From assembly GCF_000513855.1 (NCBI RefSeq), contig NZ_KI911318.1, forward strand, positions 1-64,000: a DNA stretch of 64,000 nucleotides, in the 5' to 3' direction. Below, one piece after another: positions 63,022 through 64,000 of the stretch (position 1 is its first letter; the number at the start of each line of letters is the position of its first letter). The notes beneath the pieces were generated by a model. It ran no database searches. It had not been told where the DNA came from and worked only from the letters and a program-made list of their open reading frames with translations. Source of the DNA: Desulfurococcus amylolyticus Z-533 (lineage in GTDB: Archaea > Thermoproteota > Thermoprotei_A > Sulfolobales > Desulfurococcaceae). The translations under genes and the position numbers were made by a program.

Positions 63022-63381
63022 TCATCCTTCTCTGAGAATCATTATTGCCTGCAGAATATCTCCCCTTGTCTTTAATAGAGCTTCCCTGGCTTTCTCGTAA
63101 CTAGCCCCTGTCTGTTCCATGACGAACCTTATGTCTTCCTCGGGTATCTTCACTTCTTCAACTTGCTTAGCTTCCTCGCTTTGCTGAATTGTCTCCGGGA
63201 TGCCTGAAACCTGGTAGAATACCTGTCCACTCGCCTTGAATACTAGTACCTGTGGCTCTTTAACAAGTATCTTCTTGTCCTCGAGAACTATCTCGACTCT
63301 TTTTACACCAGTCAACTCCTCGACATCAATACCCATCTTCTTCAGAAGCCTTTTTAACTCTCGTGGATTAGATGCGAACAT
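63022..63381 (-). CDS. nac: Nascent polypeptide-associated complex protein (aNAC)
   Basis: Homodimeric ribosome-bound chaperone of 119 residues. It begins MFASNPRELKRLLKKMGIDVEELTGVKRVEIVLEDKKI (NAC domain) and ends in a UBA domain (EEDIRFVMEQTGASYEKAREALLKTRGDILQAIMILREG). Start at the internal Met, since family members begin MF/MM and the first 13 codons upstream resemble no NAC. It is eight bases upstream of PolB1 on the same strand. Confidence 0.95.
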   Translation of the reverse strand: MFASNPRELKRLLKKMGIDVEELTGVKRVEIVLEDKKILVKEPQVLVFKASGQVFYQVSGIPETIQQSEEAKQVEEVKIPEEDIRFVMEQTGASYEKAREALLKTRGDILQAIMILREG

Positions 63382-63493
63382 GATAAACACCAAGTTATAA
63401 AAAGCTTGACTATAAATCAATATGGTAGAGCACTAAAAATATGTTTCCCTCAATGGGTTTCATTGAGTTGTTTACCATGACTTTGGTGATACA

Positions 63494-64000
63494 ATGTTGA
63501 AGATTAAGGTGCTTGGAGGAGGTAGAGAAGTAGGTAGGGCAGCGTATCTTATTGAGGATGGCTCCCAGAAATTCCTACTGGATTACGGGGTAAACTTCGA
63601 TGAAAGGGATCTACCTAGGCTCCCTCATCATGTGAAGCCCCTTGAAATAAGCGGGTTAATAATATCACATGCCCACCTAGACCATGTTGGTGCAGCACCA
63701 TACCTATACATAACGGGGAGACCAAAGGCGTTCTCAACCATGCCAACTATGGAGGTAGCTAGGTTATTAGTTATAGATTTCTTGAAGCTGAACTCTGCTG
63801 TTATAGAATATGATATGAGGGAGTTCGAGAACCTATATGATAACACGGTCTTCCTCGAGTATGGTGAGAAATACGAGGAGGAAGGATTTAAACTGGTCCT
63901 GGAGAACGCGGGACACATTATTGGTAGTAGCATGACGTACCTTGAAACAGGTAGTGGGCATAGGTTAATGTATACTGGTGATATTAATAACAGGGATACA
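63494..64000 (+). CDS. Beta-CASP ribonuclease (aCPSF2-like), cut by the window edge
   Basis: I translated this frame directly: it starts MLKIKVLGGGREVGRAAYLIE and continues open to the last base (169 codons). The metallo-beta-lactamase motif ISHAHLDHVGAAPYLY and NAGHIIGSSMTYLE are present and there is no KH domain in front, so it is an aCPSF2-type beta-CASP nuclease rather than FttA. GGTGAT precedes the ATG by three bases. The rest of the catalytic domain is outside the window. Function in RNA processing is inferred from family. Confidence 0.9.
   Translation, partial: MLKIKVLGGGREVGRAAYLIEDGSQKFLLDYGVNFDERDLPRLPHHVKPLEISGLIISHAHLDHVGAAPYLYITGRPKAFSTMPTMEVARLLVIDFLKLNSAVIEYDMREFENLYDNTVFLEYGEKYEEEGFKLVLENAGHIIGSSMTYLETGSGHRLMYTGDINNRDT

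Noticed and set aside
1-64000. CRISPR array
   Set aside because: No regularly spaced direct repeats were seen; repeats present are dispersed element ends or in-gene duplications.

Overview
The window looks like the chromosome of a hyperthermophilic crenarchaeon of the order Desulfurococcales, most like Desulfurococcus, Thermosphaera or Staphylothermus. The assignment is inferred from gene content: bifunctional FBP aldolase/phosphatase, thermosome, PAN and two proteasome beta subunits, crenarchaeal Rpo8, two family-B DNA polymerases, archaeal DnaG, Trm56, a KEOPS Cgi121 subunit, and an S-layer gene beside a giant subtilase (the tetrabrachion/STABLE arrangement known from Staphylothermus marinus). 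No rRNA operon and no CRISPR array are visible.

Layout. 1-960: end of an IS607 element running off the left edge, then a small-RNA candidate. 965-4740: TPI, FBP aldolase/phosphatase and ABCE1. 4840-6205: a C/D box sRNA, a TFS-like zinc protein, S17e-Cgi121 and an unusual 32-residue Trp/Glu repeat microprotein. 6589-14641: dolichol-kinase-like protein, SAH hydrolase, PUA protein, PAC2 chaperone, archaeosine TGT, SmAP3, Rpo8 and thermosome. 14814-22937: tRNA-Met, thioredoxin reductase, aldo/keto reductase, a TFE / cytosine methyltransferase / SPOUT operon, PAN, MBF1, HflX and Trm56. 22955-30971: the cell-surface cluster. 31050-35350: an accessory stretch with IS debris, a two-gene ribbon-helix-helix unit, psmB, tRNA-Arg, a beta-helix gene relic and VapBC. 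35360-52913: a dense housekeeping block (NOG1, RtcA, NadM, FttA, psmB, G1P dehydrogenase, FKBP, PUA protein, DnaG, L37e, SmAP1, PolB3, Pelota, a site-2 protease, SRP RNA, threonine synthase, S26e). 52914-54770: a second accessory stretch (sRNA candidate, IS607 deletion derivative, VapBC). 54774-64000: aKMT, TrmI, ASCH protein, two membrane proteins (one a clear GT-C transferase), tRNA-Ser, PolB1, NAC and a beta-CASP nuclease cut by the right edge.

How it fits together. Genes for protein quality control (PAN, two beta subunits, PAC2, thermosome, NAC), RNA metabolism (two SmAPs, DnaG, RtcA, FttA, tRNA modification), ribosome rescue and recycling (ABCE1, Pelota) and replication (PolB1, PolB3) lie in short overlapping operons.

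The least ordinary signal is between the genes. At least five 3' ends of TnpB genes, from three TnpB subfamilies, survive with no intact TnpB in view. Two are nearly identical inverted copies 6.6 kb apart, one is an IS607 deletion derivative carrying the tnpA start and the tnpB end, and two lie upstream of the two proteasome beta genes. TnpB 3' ends encode omega (guide) RNA, so these are candidate solo omega-RNA loci. A second family of about 45-bp hairpin elements, most placed directly after TTAC, is consistent with IS200/IS605 ends; two of them supply the stop codon of the neighbouring gene.
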